NCBI GenBank assembly: GCA_030065095.1
Contig: JASJDP010000001.1
Span: 1 to 64,000, forward strand
DNA from: Rhodobacter sp.
GTDB taxonomy: Bacteria; Pseudomonadota; Alphaproteobacteria; Rhodobacterales; Rhodobacteraceae
DNA length: 64,000 nt
Reading direction: 5' to 3'
In this document: positions 35,619 to 47,067 of the stretch, piece by piece
Position numbering within the stretch: position 1 is the stretch's first letter
Layout of the letters: every line of letters begins with the position of its first letter
The notes under the pieces: generated by a model
What the model saw: only the letters and a program-made list of their open reading frames with translations
Told to the model about the DNA's origin: nothing
The model's database searches: none
Position numbers and translations under genes: made by a program

Positions 35619-37172
35619 TCAGCCGGGAAGCTGCCGAAACAACCCCGGATCGACGGTCGCCGCGGCCAGCACGCCGCCCCAGAGCGCCCCGGGGATGCCG
35701 GGGGTCAGGACATCCTGGCCAGCAAGGAAGAGACCCGGGATCGGCGTCCGGGTTTGCAGCGCTTCGCTCATCAATCGCTCAGGCGTCGTGTCGATCCCGT
35801 AGAATGCGCCCTTGTGATGCCCCGTGATCGAGTGGGTCGTAAGCGGCGTCGACAGATTGCGGAACACCACGAGCTTGGCCAATTCCGGGAAATAGGCTTC
35901 GAACTGCGCGAACATCACGTCCTCGACCCTGGCCTTGAAGGCCTTGTAGTCCTTACCCCGTGCGCCCGGCTCCTTATCGGCCCATCTCTCCACGACCGAC
36001 CAGTCGACCCAGGCGACGATTTCGCCTGCGTATTTCTGCGACGGTCCAGGGTCATGGCCGGGGTCCTTCAAAGAGGCGAAGGATACGAACAGGCCGGGCG
36101 GTGGCGCGCCGGGCGCATCGGTCCAGACGACGTCGACCTTTCCGCCCGGGTAGATCCAGTGGTTCGACCGCGTCGCCCCCGCGCGCTGGATATCGCCCTC
36201 GAAGCCCACGAACAGGCTGAAATGGGCGACAGAATGCGGCAACGCACGGATTTCGTCGATCCAATCCTGATGTCCGCAATCGGCAGGAAGCAGAGTGTTT
36301 ACCGTCTCGCGCGCCCCGATATCCGAGATCACCGTATTCGCGCCGATGACCTCCCCCTTTGCCGTCCGCACGCCGACGACCCGGTCGTCCTCGATCAGAA
36401 GCGTCTCGACCTTGGTGTCCGCCCTCGCTTCGCCCCCCGCCTTCGTGATCGTGGGCAAGATGTGGTCGGCGAAGGCACCGCCGCCTCCCTTGGGGTACCA
36501 GGCGCCGCTTTCCAGATAGGATCCCGTTATCAGGGCATGTATTGCGAAGCTTGCCTTGCTGGGCCTGCCGCCATGGTCGAACCATTGCGCGGCGAAGGCG
36601 GCGGCCAACTCGGGATTGTCCGTGATCTCGTCAATCACTTCCTGTGTCGTCCGCTTGCACCAGCGTTCGACGGCGTGGCTGTGCCACCACTTCAGCGCTG
36701 TGCCAACAAACTCGGGCATCGCGCGGGTCGAAGTGACTTTCATGACGGCCTCCCGGCCCTCCTTCAATGCGGCGATCCATGCGTCGATGGCCTCCGACTC
36801 GTCCGGGAACCGGTCCTTGAGGTCGCGCGCCTGCGCCGCGTAGGGGCGGGACAAGGACAGCGGGGCGGCGTCGCCGATATGCAGATTGTCATAGATGGTG
36901 CCCATCGATGCGAACTCGATCGGCTTGTCCGACAACCAGTCCAGAATGCGGCGCTCACGATCTTCCGGGGCGACACAGTTGAGGTAATGGATGCCCGCAT
37001 CCCAACTGAAACCCTCGATGGAGAAGCTGTGGGAAAGGCCGCCAAGCGTCTGGTACTGCTCCAGCAGGAGTACCTTCTGGCCGGCCTTCGACAGCGCGGC
37101 GGCCGCCGCCATGCCGCCTATACCCGAGCCGATGACGATGGCGTCCCAGTTCGTCTTGGCAGCCTCAGCCAT
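35619..37172 (-). CDS. CrtI/retinol-saturase-type FAD oxidoreductase
   Basis: The 517-residue protein starts with a dinucleotide-binding fold (AIVIGSGIGGMAAAAALSKAG, then LLLEQYQTLGGLSHSF) and has the ending GLFLAGQDVLTPGIPGALWGG of phytoene dehydrogenase-like flavoproteins. YPKGGGGAFADHI in the middle is typical of retinol saturase/carotenoid isomerase relatives. The gene stands alone, with a perfect FNR-type box 82 bp upstream, so low-oxygen control is likely. The substrate (polyene or lipid) cannot be told. Confidence 0.85.
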   Translation of the reverse strand: MAEAAKTNWDAIVIGSGIGGMAAAAALSKAGQKVLLLEQYQTLGGLSHSFSIEGFSWDAGIHYLNCVAPEDRERRILDWLSDKPIEFASMGTIYDNLHIGDAAPLSLSRPYAAQARDLKDRFPDESEAIDAWIAALKEGREAVMKVTSTRAMPEFVGTALKWWHSHAVERWCKRTTQEVIDEITDNPELAAAFAAQWFDHGGRPSKASFAIHALITGSYLESGAWYPKGGGGAFADHILPTITKAGGEARADTKVETLLIEDDRVVGVRTAKGEVIGANTVISDIGARETVNTLLPADCGHQDWIDEIRALPHSVAHFSLFVGFEGDIQRAGATRSNHWIYPGGKVDVVWTDAPGAPPPGLFVSFASLKDPGHDPGPSQKYAGEIVAWVDWSVVERWADKEPGARGKDYKAFKARVEDVMFAQFEAYFPELAKLVVFRNLSTPLTTHSITGHHKGAFYGIDTTPERLMSEALQTRTPIPGLFLAGQDVLTPGIPGALWGGVLAAATVDPGLFRQLPG

Positions 37173-37712
37173 ATCGACTCTCCTTGGTATCGAATGGTGT
37201 AAGTGGAATGCAAAAAGCCCAGTTGCAGATAGTATTTGGCCGCTAGGACCGCCTTGATCATGATCAAATATATCTGGACAATATTGTTACGCGTGCCGTC
37301 AAACGCTCGGCGCCGGGTATGATTGTCGGATCGGTGGGAATAGGTGTGATTGCCGAGGAACCGGACAGAAAAATTCTGCGCAGCAACGGTCCAAGCGGGC
37401 TCTCTCCGGCTCTTGCAGGACTGAGCGCCATAAGGGCTGCTCCCGATTGCCGAATGGTGCGGACTTGGTCCTAGGCGTTTGATGCCCTGAGGATTTCGGA
37501 AAGACATGGATGTCCGATCCAGGATCGCCAAGAGATTTGGTGGATGCCGCGGTGCATCGGTCGGCCCAGAGCCCATTGTCAGAATTGGAGACAATGCCGC
37601 GAACGTCTCCGGGCACTCTCAAAACGGAAATGGAACAAAAAGTTCCAACTCAGGTGATCGAGTTCCAAAAAATCGAAAAAAAAGAGGGAAAAGCAAATTG
37701 TTAATCGAGCAA
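37173..37712. other. Intergenic region upstream of the CrtI-like gene and tRNA-Arg
   Basis: No convincing gene is present; the short frames conflict. The segment contains the FnrL-type box (37254-37267), an AT-rich tract just beyond it (37265-37290), and a further A-rich tract near 37660-37700 next to the tRNA 3' end. Confidence 0.5.
37254..37267. promoter_or_regulatory. FnrL/FNR-type box
   Basis: TTGATCATGATCAA is a perfect palindrome and matches the FNR consensus TTGAT-N4-ATCAA at every fixed position. It lies 82 bp upstream of the start of the CrtI-like oxidoreductase, followed downstream by AT-rich sequence. A Dnr/Nnr paralogue could also use such a box. Confidence 0.75.
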
Positions 37713-37789
37713 TGGCGACCCCTCCAGGACTCGAACCCGGAACCTGCTGATTAGAAGTCAGCTGCTCTATCCAGTTGAGCTAAGGGGCC
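37713..37789 (-). tRNA. tRNA-Arg (anticodon TCT)
   Basis: The 77-nt minus-strand sequence folds as a cloverleaf. The acceptor is GGCCCCT/AGGGGTC followed by discriminator G and encoded CCA. The anticodon stem-loop is GCTGA-CTTCTAA-TCAGC and the T-arm loop is GTTCGAGTC. Anticodon TCT reads AGA/AGG codons, rare in this GC-rich genome. tRNA genes are common integration sites, but no direct repeat was seen here. Confidence 0.95.
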
Positions 37790-38249
37790 AATCTGCTTTT
37801 CACGTCTCATACCCTAATAGATGCCGTCAACCACCAAAACAACCAGGCTAGGAGTTCCAAGAAACGGCCGTTCGTTTTCGACCCTCCTGCACACGCAAAC
37901 CGCCGAAACCGGGCTCCGTTCAGGGATGACAGAATTCGCGATCCTGCAATTCGTTTTCTTGGCCAAGCCCTGTGAGGACGTTTCGGGCTTGCCGGGAAGA
38001 TACCTTCGCTACCGGGCTCAAATGACATCACTCGTTGCGGAGGCCGAGCGCGCATACCGGCAGGTCTCCGCCATGTCTGCAATCAGCCACCGATCCCACG
38101 TCCTGCCCGGTTAAACAGGGCCGGCTGCGGCACGGAGGCGGGGACGGCCTCGCCCCATGAAGGTACCGAAATCCGCTTGATCGCATCGGGGTCCGAACAT
38201 TCCCGCTTGTCGGTTCAAGGTGGCCACCCGAGCCCAACGACCCGAAGGA
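37790..38249. other. Intergenic stretch without recognisable gene
   Basis: Frames on both strands between the tRNA and the GNAT gene carry no motifs. I see nothing else that can be supported. Confidence 0.4.
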
Positions 38250-38738
38250 TCAAAGAAACTTTTGCATCAAGCAAAGGTCGAAGAACTTGCCGAACTTCCA
38301 TCCGACCTGGCGAAGGCGCGCGACTTCGACGTACCCCAGCGCCCCATGAAACGCGACACCGTCCGGGTTGCCGGAGCTCACCCCGGCGAACATGCTGTGC
38401 GCACCACCGGCACGGGCATGGTCCTCGACCGCCGACACCAGCGTACGCCCGATCCCCCGACCGCGATGATCCGGAGCGAGAATCACCGTGTGCTCCATCG
38501 TGCGGGCATAGCCGACGCCGCCGCGGAACTGGCTGTATGCGGCAAAACCAAGGATCCGGCCCCGTTTTTCGGCGACCAGAAAGGCGTGGCCCGCAGCCTG
38601 TCTTTCGGCGAAGAGCCCGGCCAGATCCTCGGGCGTTTTTTCGACTGTGTTGAAGGTGATCTCAGTGTCGCGGATAACTGGGTTCCAGATCGCTGCGACA
38701 GCGGGTGCGTCGGCGGTGACCGCGGTCCGGACGATCAT
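38250..38738 (-). CDS. GNAT N-acetyltransferase, phosphinothricin acetyltransferase-like
   Basis: The 162-residue protein has the acetyl-CoA loop HRGRGIGRTLVSAV (motif A, Q/R-x-x-G-x-G/A), MEHTVILAPD before it, and FHGALGYVEVARLRQVGWKFG at the end, the arrangement of PAT-like acetyltransferases acting on small amines. It overlaps the VOC-like gene by 4 bp. Confidence 0.85.
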   Translation of the reverse strand: MIVRTAVTADAPAVAAIWNPVIRDTEITFNTVEKTPEDLAGLFAERQAAGHAFLVAEKRGRILGFAAYSQFRGGVGYARTMEHTVILAPDHRGRGIGRTLVSAVEDHARAGGAHSMFAGVSSGNPDGVAFHGALGYVEVARLRQVGWKFGKFFDLCLMQKFL

Positions 38739-39364
38739 TTCAGGACCCGACGTCCATGCGGCGTATCAATCACTGCACAAAATTCGCATTCCGCCCCTTC
38801 GGAAACGGAAACCATCGGGAACTCAGCCAGTCGCGCCAAAGCCGCCCGCAAGTCGGCCGCCTTCGGGTGGACGATCTCCAACGCCGTCAAGCGGCATCCT
38901 GTGTCGGCCAGGTTCCGAGACGGGTGATCCGCGCCCTGCCATTCGATCAATGCCGGAAAGCCACCGTCGAATGGCAGGCGGCCGTCATCGGGCACTGCCA
39001 TCTTCCAGCGCAGGTTGCCGCGGGCAAGTTCCATGGGCACACCAGCCCCACCCGGCGCGGCGGCCAGCGCCGCGTGCAGATCGTCCGTCCGCGCGACCCA
39101 GTTCGTCAGGTGGGGCCTGCCCGCGAAGGTGTCCAGATCGAACCACCGCGGCCGCCCCGGCGCCGAGGCGTTCGGGTCGATTGCGATGACCTCGAGATAA
39201 AGCCCCGGCCCGAGCGACAGAAGACGATTGTGGGTGCCCATTGCCGGATGCACTCCGCCGGCCAAGACCGGCACGCCCAGAGCCGCCTCGACATAGGCGG
39301 TCCCTTCGTCAAGCGAGGCGGCCGAAACAGCCAGATGATCAAGCGCCATGGGTGGACGGATCAT
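38735..39364 (-). CDS. VOC-like (glyoxalase-type) protein
   Basis: The 209-residue protein begins ALDHLAVSAASLDEGTAYVE, as in DUF/VOC glyoxalase_3-type proteins, and has HPAMGTHNRLLSLGPGLYLEVIA, a typical second strand with metal-type His and Glu. AAGGAG precedes ATG 39364. Translationally coupled to the GNAT gene downstream; a joint modification or detoxification role is possible but unproven. Confidence 0.75.
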   Translation of the reverse strand: MIRPPMALDHLAVSAASLDEGTAYVEAALGVPVLAGGVHPAMGTHNRLLSLGPGLYLEVIAIDPNASAPGRPRWFDLDTFAGRPHLTNWVARTDDLHAALAAAPGGAGVPMELARGNLRWKMAVPDDGRLPFDGGFPALIEWQGADHPSRNLADTGCRLTALEIVHPKAADLRAALARLAEFPMVSVSEGAECEFCAVIDTPHGRRVLK

Positions 39365-39532
39365 TGCGGTGCACTCCTTGCCCGGTTGCTGTGCAGATGC
39401 CCCAAATGAGGCCTGATTTCCATCGGGCATTGCCGGTGTCCTGCCGGCAATCCGCCGAAGCGGCGGCCACCGGACAGGGCGCAGGGCGGTCAGGACCGCC
39501 TTGGAAGAGGTTTCGAAACCTCTTGAACGCCC

Positions 39533-40261
39533 TCAGCTCAAATGCTTCGAGAAGAATGCGGTCAGGCGAACCCAAAGTTCCGGCTCGCGGTCGAAGGCAT
39601 AGCCGTGGCCCTGTCCTTTTCCGACCAGCAGGTCGGCGGGCCGGCCGGCTGTCGCAAGCCGGTCTGCAAGCCGAAACGTCATCCGGGGATCCCAAACGTC
39701 ATCGGCATCGCCGACCGACAGGAAAACCGGGCCGGGAAAATGTTCGATGGCAATATCCGCGCCCGGCGTTACGGGCTGGCCACGCCAGGTCCAGGCGGCC
39801 GGGGCGGCGGAATCGGTCTCGAGCCCGCCCTGCCCCGTCCGGAACGCCGCAGGATCGAAGGCGGAATGCACCCGGTCCGGCCCTGCATGCAGAGCGACCG
39901 CAGCAAGCGGCTGCGTGGACGCCAGGTATGACGCCAGCAACGCCAGCTTCTCGGCCCCGCGTGACCAGCCGAATGCACCGATTTCGCCGGTGCCGGTGTG
40001 GGCCGCCAGTGCCGAAATGGCGTCGCTCAGTCCTTCAAGCGGCACGTCGCGGATCGGGCCCGCGGCAAAGAAATCACCCTCGCCGTAGCTGATCGGCAAT
40101 GCGCGAAAGCCGTGGGCCGCGAGAATGACGGCAAAGCGGTGCGACCAGCCGGCCATCGGCCCCTCCCCGCCGTGGACGATGACGACCCCGGGCCCTGCGG
40201 CGCCGGGCCCGGGCCCATAGACGGGCCCGTGCGGGTCGAGCATCTCGACCGTCAGATCCAT
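39533..40261 (-). CDS. Alpha/beta hydrolase (dienelactone hydrolase/BAAT-like)
   Basis: The 242-residue protein has GVVIVHGGEGPMAGWSHR (oxyanion region), nucleophile GAFGWSRGAEK (GxSxG), Asp in GDADDVWDPRMT and His in GQGHGYAF: a full triad. Start ATG 40261 overlaps the upstream MAPEG stop (TGATG). It is unrelated in sequence to the dead hydrolase gene at 21176. Confidence 0.8.
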   Translation of the reverse strand: MDLTVEMLDPHGPVYGPGPGAAGPGVVIVHGGEGPMAGWSHRFAVILAAHGFRALPISYGEGDFFAAGPIRDVPLEGLSDAISALAAHTGTGEIGAFGWSRGAEKLALLASYLASTQPLAAVALHAGPDRVHSAFDPAAFRTGQGGLETDSAAPAAWTWRGQPVTPGADIAIEHFPGPVFLSVGDADDVWDPRMTFRLADRLATAGRPADLLVGKGQGHGYAFDREPELWVRLTAFFSKHLS

Positions 40262-40755
40262 CAGTTGACGAACCACCAAAGGATGGCCCAACCCAGCGCG
40301 ACCAGTGTGGGGTAGAAGGTGGCCGCGAAGCCGAAGGCGCGGAGCGGTGGCGAGATATGGTACCCGATCCAGAACGCGACCCGCGCCACCGCAAAGCCGA
40401 GACCGAGCATCAGGACGACGCCCGGACCTTCGACCGCCAGCAGATATCCGGTCGCAGGCCAAAGGGCGAGCGCCAGTACAAGCTGTTCAACGGTGTTTTG
40501 CAGGACGCGCTGGTCGACTTCTGCGCCGCCGGTCCGGGGCTCCCCATCGATGATGGCATCGTCGAAGAAACGGCGCTGCGCGAGGCGTCCGATGACAGCG
40601 GCAAGAAACAGGCCGGGGAACAGGAAGGCCAGCGCCAGAATCCACGTGTAGGAGAAGATCGGAATGTTGACGTAGGCGGTGCCGACGCCAACGAGCGCAA
40701 CGCCCCACAAAACCCCGGCGAGCATCCCCAGCAGGATCTTCTGCCGTTTGCTCAC
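40261..40755 (-). CDS. MAPEG family membrane protein
   Basis: The 164-residue protein has four hydrophobic helices and the MAPEG hallmark RVLQNTVEQLVLALALWP and GLGFAVARVAFWIGYH. Start codon GTG 40755 overlaps the upstream VOC stop. Bacterial MAPEG proteins relate to glutathione-dependent membrane enzymes; a function here is not evident. The VOC and hydrolase neighbours are coupled to it. Confidence 0.8.
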   Translation of the reverse strand: MSKRQKILLGMLAGVLWGVALVGVGTAYVNIPIFSYTWILALAFLFPGLFLAAVIGRLAQRRFFDDAIIDGEPRTGGAEVDQRVLQNTVEQLVLALALWPATGYLLAVEGPGVVLMLGLGFAVARVAFWIGYHISPPLRAFGFAATFYPTLVALGWAILWWFVN

Positions 40756-41108
40756 GCCGGCGGTTCCCACAGTTCGATGGTGTTGCCCTCTGGGTCGGCG
40801 ATCCGAGCAAAGCGGCCTGTTTCAGGCGCATCCCATTCGTCCGGCCGGGTCTCGACGGCGATTCCGGCATCGTCGAGCCGCGCGACGAGTGCGTCAAGCC
40901 CCTCGACGCGCAGATTCAACATCCATTGCTTTTCGTCCGGCCAATAGCCGGTGTCCGCCTGAAACGGGGCGAAGACCGACGGGGCAGCGGCTTGCGGCCA
41001 GGGACCGAATGACGGCACGCCCAAATGCTCGGCATACCATTTGGCCAGCGCGTCCGGATCCGCCGCCCGAAAGAAAATGCCCCCGATGCCCGTGACGTGG
41101 CCTGCCAT
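40752..41108 (-). CDS. VOC family (glyoxalase/bleomycin resistance-like) protein
   Basis: The 118-residue single-module VOC protein begins GIGGIFFRAADPDALAKWYAEHLG and ends FARIADPEGNTIELWEPP, with the metal Glu in IELWE. It lies just downstream of methylmalonyl-CoA mutase, but the sequence is not of the methylmalonyl-CoA epimerase type, so a role as epimerase is not supported. Confidence 0.8.
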   Translation of the reverse strand: MAGHVTGIGGIFFRAADPDALAKWYAEHLGVPSFGPWPQAAAPSVFAPFQADTGYWPDEKQWMLNLRVEGLDALVARLDDAGIAVETRPDEWDAPETGRFARIADPEGNTIELWEPPA

Positions 41109-41178
41109 TGCCGTCTCCCTGTCCTGCGATCACCGGAGACTAGGCGCGGGCCCGCGTCGTCGGCAAGGCAGGATTCCG

Positions 41179-43323
<2,145 letters not shown>

Positions 43324-43442
43324 CGTGTCGGTCCTTTCCTGGCTAAGGCCCCTCGGCACGGCGCAAATTCCCGTGCCGTGCGGCCGAATGGGCCTTCGTT
43401 TTCGGCTCAAGGCGTCCTATATCCTGACAGGTAGGAGGGCGC

Positions 43443-43976
43443 ATGAAGCACGTCTTGATCATTGTTTTCGCTGGCCTTCTGGCTGTTAAGGCCGCCGCGC
43501 AAGAGGCCGTTGCGGCGTCAGAGCCGGTTGCCGAACCCACAGATTCGGTCGCCACCGAACCGGAAGAGCCGCCGGCAAACGCCGAGCTGGCGGCGCAGGA
43601 GGAAGCGCCGATGCTGGAGCCGCTGAACGCAGTGGACGTATCCCTTTCGGATTTCCAGTGGATCAAGCGACCGGTGGTCGTCTTTGCCGACACGCCCGCC
43701 GACCCGCGTTTCCAGGAACAGATGGAGCTGCTTCTCGCCCGGCCTGGCGAGCTGTTGGAGCGGGACGTGGTGCTGATCGTCGACACAGATCCAAAGGCGG
43801 GGTCCGAGATTCGCAGGAAGCTGCGTCCGCGCGGCTTCATGCTGACGCTGATCGGCAAGGATGGCGGCGTGAAGCTGCGCAAGCCGTTTCCGTGGGACGT
43901 GCGCGAGATATCGCGGTCGATCGACAAGATGCCGATGCGGCAGCAGGAGATCCGCGACCGCGCCCTGCAGCGATAG
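43443..43976 (+). CDS. DUF4174 domain protein, secreted
   Basis: The 177-residue protein has a signal peptide (MKHVLIIVFAGLLAVKAAAQ-E), an acidic Pro/Glu-rich linker (residues about 20-55), then the DUF4174 domain: FQWIKRPVVVFADTPADPRF, then RDVVLIVDTD and RPRGFMLTLIGKDGGVKLRKP, a thioredoxin-like fold without Cys pair. It runs against the surrounding minus-strand genes. AGGAGG precedes ATG. Confidence 0.75.
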   Translation: MKHVLIIVFAGLLAVKAAAQEAVAASEPVAEPTDSVATEPEEPPANAELAAQEEAPMLEPLNAVDVSLSDFQWIKRPVVVFADTPADPRFQEQMELLLARPGELLERDVVLIVDTDPKAGSEIRRKLRPRGFMLTLIGKDGGVKLRKPFPWDVREISRSIDKMPMRQQEIRDRALQR

Positions 43977-43989
43977 CTCAGCGGAGAAA

Positions 43990-44910
43990 TCATAACAGCG
44001 CCTCTGTCTTGCCGGGCGTGAACAATTGTACACCGCCAAAGCCGTTCTGCAGCGCAGACACGTCACGTTCGTAGCGCGCCTTCAGGGCAGGAATTGTCTG
44101 GGCGGCAAACATTTCCGGTTCCGGACGGCCGGTCCGCTCTGCGCGATCCGCTTGCAGCGCGTGGCGGCGTTCGCGCCCTGTCCCGTTTCCGGTCTCCGCG
44201 TGAATTCGGTGCATCGCGGCCATATCGCCGGGTGTCAGCCGGGTGGCATTGACATTGGCCATTGCAGGCGCGAGCCGAGTTCGATGCGTCCGTCCGATCA
44301 AGCGGCATGCGATGCCGATTTCATTGCCGGCAAGTTGCTCTTGCTGCCAGATGACGATTTCTGAGTCCGGGAACACGGTTTGAACGTCGGCGATCAGGTC
44401 ACGCCAGCCGCGTTCCACCCTGGCCAAGCTTTCTGCGAGATTTGCGAAATCCGGCATTGGACGTTGCCCCAGCAGATAAAGGTAGGCGGATACCCAGTAC
44501 GCCTCGTAGGACCGGATCGCCAACGCGACCCGGGTGGGCGGCGCCGGAAGAAAGGCGGCGTAGACATCGAGCCGGGACGCCGCGTTTTCATAAAACCCGC
44601 AACGGACGAGGTTTTCATACATCCCGCCAATCAGGTTTTCTTCGGACCAAATCAGTGTCCTGACGCCCGACGCCTCGGTCCGCTGCAGGCGTTCGGCCAG
44701 CGCTTCGGCGGCCGTCATCAGGAGATCCTGTCTTTGACCGGCCTTTTTCGCGGCCCCGGCGAGACCGGTAAATCCCGGGATCGCACGCAGCACCTTCGGC
44801 GGCCAGATCTCGACGCCGTCCTCGCGCAGAACGCGCGCGTTCTGCGAGATGACCCGTTCAACCGCGGTGGATCCGCAGCGATGCGCGCCGATATGCAGGA
44901 TGATGTCCAT
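43990..44910 (-). CDS. Sulfotransferase-like protein
   Basis: The 306-residue protein starts DIILHIGAHRCGSTAVERVI, close to the 5'-PSB (PAPS-binding) loop of sulfotransferases, and has LAIRSYEAYWVSAYLY, resembling the 3'-phosphate binding region. Roseobacters carry several such proteins near envelope genes. It is placed between mcm and pccA, facing DUF4174, without an obvious metabolic link to propionate. Donor and acceptor are unknown. Confidence 0.65.
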   Translation of the reverse strand: MDIILHIGAHRCGSTAVERVISQNARVLREDGVEIWPPKVLRAIPGFTGLAGAAKKAGQRQDLLMTAAEALAERLQRTEASGVRTLIWSEENLIGGMYENLVRCGFYENAASRLDVYAAFLPAPPTRVALAIRSYEAYWVSAYLYLLGQRPMPDFANLAESLARVERGWRDLIADVQTVFPDSEIVIWQQEQLAGNEIGIACRLIGRTHRTRLAPAMANVNATRLTPGDMAAMHRIHAETGNGTGRERRHALQADRAERTGRPEPEMFAAQTIPALKARYERDVSALQNGFGGVQLFTPGKTEALL

Positions 44911-44937
44911 CGCAATGCCTGCTCCGGCCTCCTGGCC

Positions 44938-46938
44938 CTACTCGAATTCCATGATCACGTCGTCCACGGCAAGGCTGCTGCCGGGGCTGGCATTGATCTT
45001 TGAAACCACCGATTTCTTTTCGGCCCGCAGGATATTCTCCATCTTCATCGCCTCGACGGTGCAGAGCGCCTGGCCTTCCTGAACGGTCTGGCCGACCTCG
45101 ACATCGACTTTGACAATCAGGCCGGGCATCGGGCACAGCAGCATCTTCGAGGTGTCGGGCGGCAGTTTTTCCGGCATCAGCGCGGCAAGCTCTGCCTGGC
45201 GCGGCGTGCGCACATGCACCTTGAGATCTGCGCCGCGGGTGCGGATGCGAAAGCCGTTCGGCACCTTGTTGACCTTCAGCACCAGCGGCGTGCCGTCGAT
45301 ATCCAACACGGCAAGCGGGGTCCCCGGTGTCCAGCCGGATTCCACGCGGTGGGTTCCGCCGCCGTGAAAATGCACCGTGGCGCCCGCCTTGTCGGCATCG
45401 ATGGTGACCGGATAGCTGTGGCCTTGCAGGATCACCACCCAATCATCGCCCACATGGCGTTCGTGGTTGTCCATCCGGCCCGAAACCCGTGTGCGCCGGA
45501 TTTCGCCGACACGGTACATGGCCGCCGCCGCCGCCGCGATCCGGCGCAAGGCGTCTTCGTGAAGGGTGACGCCGCCGAAGCCGTCGGGATATTCCTCGGC
45601 GATAAAGGCAGTCGTGATGTCGCCCGAGACGAACTTCGGGTGATCCATGACGGCAGACAGGAAGGGCAGGTTGTGGCCGATGCCCTCGACCTCGAAACTA
45701 TCGAGCGCCACGCGCATGTGTTCGACCGCCTCTTCACGGGTCGGGCCCCAGGTGCAGAGCTTGGCAATCATCGGGTCGTAGTACATCGAGATTTCGCCGC
45801 CTTCGTAGACGCTCGTGTCGTTGCGGACGACGTGATTGTCGGCGGCAATCTCGGCCGGCGGGCGATAGCGGCTGAGGCGGCCGATCGAGGGCAGGAAACC
45901 GCGATACGGGTCCTCGGCATAAAGGCGGTTTTCGATGGCCCAGCCATGCAGTTTGACATCGTCCTGGGTGATCGAAAGCGGCTCGCCATTGGCGACGCGG
46001 ATCATCTGTTCGACCAGGTCGACGCCGGTGATCAGTTCGGTGACGGGATGTTCCACCTGAAGGCGGGTGTTCATTTCCAGAAAGTAGAAATTCTTTTGAC
46101 CGTCGACGATGAACTCGACCGTGCCCGCGCTGGTGTAGCCGACCGCCTTTGCCAGCGCCACGGCCTGTTCGCCCATCGCCCTGCGGGTCGCGGGGTCGAG
46201 GAACGGGCTCGGGGCCTCTTCGACGACCTTCTGGTTGCGGCGCTGAATCGAACATTCGCGTTCGCCCAGATAAATGCCGTTGCCATGGGTATCGCAAAGA
46301 ACCTGGATTTCTATGTGCCGGGGCTGGGTGACAAACTTTTCGATGAAGATCCGATCATCCCCGAACGAGGACGCCGCCTCGTTTTTCGACGATTGGAACC
46401 CTTCGCGTGCTTCCTCGTCGTTCCATGCGATGCGCATGCCTTTGCCGCCGCCGCCGGCCGACGCCTTGATCATCACCGGATAGCCGATTTCGCCCGAGAT
46501 CTTCACCGCCTCATCGGCATCCTCGATCAGACCCATATAGCCGGGGACCGTGCTGACCTCGGCGTCCTGGGCGATCTTTTTTGAGGTGATCTTGTCGCCC
46601 ATCGCCTCGATTGCACCCTTGGGAGGTCCGACAAAAGCGACCCCCGCCGCTTCCAGCGCCTCGGCGAATTTGGGGTTCTCCGACAGAAAGCCATAGCCCG
46701 GGTGCACCGCCTCGGCGCCGGTTTCCTTGATCGCCGCAATGACGTTGTCGATGACGATATAGGACTGGTTGGCGGGCGGCGGACCGATATGCACGGCCTC
46801 GTCGGCCATCTCGACATGCAAGGCATTCCTGTCGGCGTCCGAATAGATCGCCACCGTCGAGATACCCATCTTGCGCGCGGTCTTGATCACGCGGCAGGCA
46901 ATTTCGCCCCGATTTGCAATCAGGATCTTCTTGAACAT
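44938..46938 (-). CDS. pccA: Propionyl-CoA carboxylase alpha subunit
   Basis: The 666-residue protein has the biotin carboxylase domain (KKILIANRGEIACRVIKTAR at the start, ASAGGGGKGMRIAW glycine-rich ATP loop, LQVEHPVTE catalytic region) and a biotinyl domain ending CTVEAMKMENILRAEK, where the Lys of AMKM is biotinylated. The BT domain lies between. With PccB it makes methylmalonyl-CoA. Downstream is the sulfotransferase-like gene and then mcm. Confidence 0.95.
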   Translation of the reverse strand: MFKKILIANRGEIACRVIKTARKMGISTVAIYSDADRNALHVEMADEAVHIGPPPANQSYIVIDNVIAAIKETGAEAVHPGYGFLSENPKFAEALEAAGVAFVGPPKGAIEAMGDKITSKKIAQDAEVSTVPGYMGLIEDADEAVKISGEIGYPVMIKASAGGGGKGMRIAWNDEEAREGFQSSKNEAASSFGDDRIFIEKFVTQPRHIEIQVLCDTHGNGIYLGERECSIQRRNQKVVEEAPSPFLDPATRRAMGEQAVALAKAVGYTSAGTVEFIVDGQKNFYFLEMNTRLQVEHPVTELITGVDLVEQMIRVANGEPLSITQDDVKLHGWAIENRLYAEDPYRGFLPSIGRLSRYRPPAEIAADNHVVRNDTSVYEGGEISMYYDPMIAKLCTWGPTREEAVEHMRVALDSFEVEGIGHNLPFLSAVMDHPKFVSGDITTAFIAEEYPDGFGGVTLHEDALRRIAAAAAAMYRVGEIRRTRVSGRMDNHERHVGDDWVVILQGHSYPVTIDADKAGATVHFHGGGTHRVESGWTPGTPLAVLDIDGTPLVLKVNKVPNGFRIRTRGADLKVHVRTPRQAELAALMPEKLPPDTSKMLLCPMPGLIVKVDVEVGQTVQEGQALCTVEAMKMENILRAEKKSVVSKINASPGSSLAVDDVIMEFE

Positions 46939-46992
46939 TTCCCGTTCCTTCCGGTTCTTGGCCTGTGCGTTCGGCAGTCAGACACGACAAAG

Positions 46993-47023
46993 ACGCCGCT
47001 GGGGGTCGCGTCCCCGGCGGCGT
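46993..47023. terminator. Hairpin downstream of the 67-aa lipoprotein gene
   Basis: ACGCCGCTGGGG and CCCCGGCGGCGT pair over 12 bp (one G-T wobble) around a 7-nt loop. On the minus strand it follows the lipoprotein stop at 47068 by 45 bp and precedes pccA, with only a short T tract (CTTTGTC), so termination may be partial. Confidence 0.6.
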
Positions 47024-47067
47024 GTTGAATGATGTCCGCGGCTGCGGACGAAAATGTCAGAGGAGCG

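Noticed and set aside
35574-37202. 542-codon plus-strand frame opposite the CrtI-like gene
   Set aside because: Antisense shadow; no domain motifs, while the minus strand has a complete flavoprotein.
37713-37789. tRNA-Arg as an integration site for the prophage relics
   Set aside because: The relics lie about 4 kb away and no partial tRNA copy or direct repeat was seen.
40752-41108. VOC protein next to mcm considered as methylmalonyl-CoA epimerase
   Set aside because: The sequence lacks the epimerase pattern and reads as a generic single-module VOC protein.
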